Positions 9,057-12,500 of a stretch of DNA of 12,500 bases are shown here, piece by piece (positions within the stretch are counted from its first letter, which is position 1; every line of letters begins with the position of its first letter). Source of the stretch: Trachelipus rathkii. Lineage: Eukaryota; Arthropoda; Malacostraca; Isopoda; Trachelipodidae. The DNA lies in NCBI GenBank assembly GCA_015478945.1, contig JABUQX010061728.1, forward strand, positions 1-12,500. Direction: 5' to 3'. A program made the translations under genes and the position numbers. The notes beneath the pieces were generated by a model. That model was given only the letters and a program-made list of their open reading frames with translations, was not told where the DNA came from and did not search any database.

Positions 9057-9220
9057 TATATATATATTAATATGTAATAATATCATATATAATATATATA
9101 TATAATAATATATATATATAATTATATATATTAATTATATAATTATATATATATATATTAATATATATTATATAAATATATAATATATAATTAAATAATA
9201 ATATTATATTATATAATATA
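9001..9220. repeat. TA island 4, nearly pure A+T
   Basis: I count 2 G or C bases in 220. It has the same texture as islands 1-3: alternating TA runs with taat and atta phase breaks. Confidence 0.9.
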
Positions 9221-9504
9221 CTTATATAGTAATTCAGATATATACCTACTATATATACATATTAACAGGAAATGAACATTATATAAACAATATATAACAA
9301 TAAGAGTATTATATAATACTTAGCTCCCGAAAACGCAGTACACCTATTATCAAAATAATATCAGAGATAAATTAGAACTCTATGCACTTAATTAGTAAGT
9401 TTCCACTTAGAGAATACAAAAATAGTAAAATATTATTTACCTAACAAGGTCAAGATAAATAAGAAAGAATGAGAAACAAATTATGGTATTTTTATTATAT
9501 TATC
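9221..9504. other. Non-coding spacer between TA islands 4 and 5
   Basis: Irregular AT-rich sequence with no gene. It contains a perfect 16-bp palindrome, agtattatataatact, at 9305-9320. Confidence 0.6.
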
Positions 9505-9837
9505 TTTATATAATATATATATATAATATATATATTATATAACTATATATTAAATATATATATATATATTATATTATATTATTAAATTTATATATAAAAA
9601 TAAAATATATAATATATAGTATAAAAATATATATATATATAAAATAATATTATTTAATTATATATATATATATATATATAATTATATAATAATTAATATA
9701 TATATATATATATATAATATATATATATATATTAATTAATTAATAATTATACTTATATATATATATAATATATATATTATATTAATATTAATTATATATA
9801 TATAAATATATAATTTTATTAATTAATATATTTATTA
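9505..9837. repeat. TA island 5, nearly pure A+T
   Basis: I count 4 or fewer G or C bases in 333. It is slightly richer in A-runs than the other TA islands (ataaaaataaaat near 9594-9606), but still dominated by alternating TA. Confidence 0.9.
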
Positions 9838-10319
9838 CATAACGGAGATTTCTTTATTTTCTATTATACGGTAACTTATTTCATATCATTAATTTTATTT
9901 AGTAACATTATTTGGGATAAAATCATCTAACCTTCTATTATTTATTATAGTAGTGCATAAATGAAATTAATACATGGCTACTAATATGTAGCATTATATC
10001 TTAGATGAGGGGTAAGCTAATTGACCATGTATCTACCCAGTATCCTGGAAAAGAGTTATTTGAGGCTATAAACAGACCGCTACTAGACGAAAAGTGAGAT
10101 GCGTGCGCATCAATAAAAATATATTTCAACAGGCCTAAGTCTATCTTATGTATTATCTATTAAATAATGTAAATGCATTTGCCAAATATAAGATGGTCTG
10201 AAATATATGATAGTGATTAATTTTTTGTTGATGATCTTTCTAAATTAACTTTTTTCAAGGTTTTTTTTTTTTTATCTATTTTTTTATTCTTATATATTGT
10301 AATTTGTTATTCTATTATT
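9838..10319. other. Non-coding AT-rich sequence with T-tract
   Basis: No supported gene. A 13-base T run at 10261-10273 is followed by T-rich sequence to about 10290. A preceding GC-rich stem would be needed to call a bacterial terminator and none is present. Confidence 0.55.
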
Positions 10320-10745
10320 GGAGGGGCGAAATTATAATGAAGCACTACGATTTATTTTGCTAATGGAGATTTACATCTGTCTGAAGAATACTGAATGCAG
10401 GCACTAATGATAAGGTGGGAGTTCTCAATGAGAGAAGCCGAACGAGAGGAGAGAACAACATGCTGGGAGATTGTTCATCACATATACACATTATTTATCT
10501 CGGAATTGGAGAGGCAAGATCAGTGTAGGATAACGGTCTTTAACCCTTAGACGAACAAGATCTATTCGATTTCCCAAAGTAAACAACCTGGGAGGGCACA
10601 CATTAGTCCGCTTAACTCTCTCTTGACTAAACTTAACACAGTATATCCGATCTATCCACCAGAGGAGGCCGAGAGTAGACGGCGCTATCGACTACACACT
10701 GCCTCACAGTATATATATCGGTGCGGTATATATACTCCATTGGGG
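10320..10745. other. Non-coding sequence, moderate G+C block
   Basis: A sharp rise in G+C begins at gaggggcg (about 10321) and ends near 10745. No reading frame of useful length is open on either strand despite the more favourable composition. I recognise no RNA gene. The block closes with the stem-loop at 10708-10736. Confidence 0.5.
10708..10736. repeat. Perfect 10-bp stem-loop with G-rich 9-base loop
   Basis: agtatatata (10708-10717) is the exact inverted complement of tatatatact (10727-10736), enclosing the loop tcggtgcgg. The stem stops at C on both sides. It lies at the boundary where moderate G+C gives way to AT-rich sequence. No T-run follows directly, so it is not a classical intrinsic terminator. 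Confidence 0.75.
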
Positions 10746-12500
10746 TATTCTTTAGTTATATAAAATAAAAAATAAAAAATTTATATATATTAACTAATAC
10801 ATAGTAAAGTCCTATTAATATTTTACTAGAGTAACGTATAAAAGGTCTTAAAATAGGCTCTCTAATCATACTATATTAATTAACTATAATATAATTTAAA
10901 CAATAAATTTTATATTTTTGATCTTTTAAACTTACTATACTTAAAAATTAATATTTATAAATAATTACCAGGATACCAAAAATGTATTCCTTTATCGAGC
11001 GTTAAAGCTATTATTGAGTAGTTTTGTAGAATATGATTATTTTTTATTATAATTTTTATTATTTTTACATTTCGCCAAAACATGACTATTTATTGATATA
11101 AATATCTATATAGAGGCTACCTATGTTAGATAAATTTTATTTTTTTTTATTGAGAGTATCCTGAGATAGTCGCCTCGGAATTATCCGTGTTGAGACGCCC
11201 AGGTTTGTAATATTAAGAGCTAACTTTTACTCTATGATATATTTTTTGAAAGTCAATACAAAAATTAGAACATGAAGATACCAGGTATTAGTGAGCTCAA
11301 TAAACCTTTCAAAATAGATTTTGTGTAAACTATAGCTACAATGGTAATTGTAAAGTTTTTGGTATTCAGTACCATCTGGTAATTTTTTATATAAAATATA
11401 ATCAGAAGCATCGACCTAAATAATAATTATTGTAATTATATAAGTATATATAAAAAAAAATGACTGATCTTTAAGGATATTAATAATTACTAAGAGTACT
11501 AGTTAAGTTTGAATTGAATAATTACCTAATGGTATACTTTTTCCTTATAACTCCAATTGAGACCAGAACTTCATCTATCGCGTATCTTTTAATAGCTATA
11601 AGGGTCGACTGACCATCTTACACCGAACAAGATCGGCGAGGCGATAGGTGAGATAAAAACACACATATATAAAAAAACTGACCAAAAGAAAAAAAATAAT
11701 ATATTATGATTGCGCACTTATTAAATACAGTATATAAGGAGGAATCATATTATATTTTATCACACTCCGATGAAATAAAAAATATAAAAAAAATAATTAT
11801 ATATCAGTTTTTTAAAAATTAAATTATTGTTAAAATTATATTATTATGAATATAATATTACAGATTATTTTTTATCAGAATACGGAGAGATGAATATAGC
11901 TGAGAGTATATAAGTCGGAGGAGGATGAGTGAGAAAGTTTGAGCCAAAAAATGTTTGAGAAATATTTTATTATTCTTATTTATAACTGTAATGTATAATT
12001 ATATTACGTATTTAGAAGTACAAATAAGGAACGTCAGTGAATGGTATAAATAAGATACAGCAACATTAGCAGTACTTAAAAAACACTATAGAATCAGCTA
12101 TCAATGAAAAATTAAAAAAACAATTTTTTTAAAACAAATTTAATATATTATTTTTGAAAATGAATAATAAAAAAATAAAAATAAAAAAAATAATCTGATT
12201 ATTTATATAAAAAATTTAAAATTATTTATAAAAAATATAAAAAAATGTACTGTTCTTATGAAGTACGATTTTATAAATTAGAAAAAAGTTTATACGATAA
12301 GTTTCGTTTATTTTGAGAGATATTATAAAATAACTTTACTACAAACTAAAAAACTAGAAGGTACATGAATTGTTATTATTGATCACCTAAGATCTATACA
12401 AGAAGTACTAGTGTAAACAGGAGAGCCCACTCTTATAGTTTACAGGCTTATATAAATTACAAAAGGTAAATCACATATAACATTAAAAGCTGACTTTTAA
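10746..12500. other. Non-coding AT-rich right flank, A/T-run rich
   Basis: No supported gene. Unlike the TA islands, this flank carries many short homopolymer A and T runs (for example 11139-11147, 11452-11461 and the A-rich stretch at about 12105-12250). A local repeat of tttttatta with period 12 lies at about 11041-11062. Somewhat G+C-richer patches occur near 11160-11210 and 11580-11650. I see no long hairpin, tandem array or element end here. Confidence 0.5.

Overview
This window is very AT-rich and I find no gene in it that I can defend. No reading frame on either strand is convincing. The longest open stretches are short (at most about 126 codons), match no protein family I recognise, and are explained by base composition. 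I found no rRNA core motif, no tRNA with a pairing T-arm, no transposase, no recognisable organelle gene and no CRISPR-like array. A cellular bacterial or archaeal chromosome would normally show several genes in 12.5 kb, so the better reading is non-coding eukaryotic DNA: nuclear intergenic, subtelomeric or centromere-like, or an organellar spacer. An unpolished or chimeric long-read contig is also possible. I cannot name a taxon.

The layout is a compositional mosaic. Five long islands are almost pure A+T and mostly alternating TA: 922-1370, 2804-3094 (with a satellite to 3200), 4395-4993, 9001-9220 and 9505-9837. A sixth island, 6310-6551, is built on AAT/TAA triplets instead. Between them lies irregular sequence of moderate AT content. 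Blocks with clearly more G+C sit at about 5560-5840, 7185-7320, 7700-8770 and 10320-10745.

The most structured places are small. The left end (24-104) can fold into a long imperfect stem. Positions 2424-2490 hold a knot of short direct and inverted repeats. Positions 7219-7292 hold three consecutive hairpins inside a patch that is 70% G+C over 60 bases. A clean 10-bp stem with a G-rich loop lies at 10708-10736, exactly where sequence of moderate G+C turns AT-rich again. About 7340-8050 is strongly purine-rich on the plus strand, which also explains why the opposite strand looks open there.

No genes can be shown to work together here. The useful content is structural: AT islands, hairpins, microduplications and strand asymmetry.
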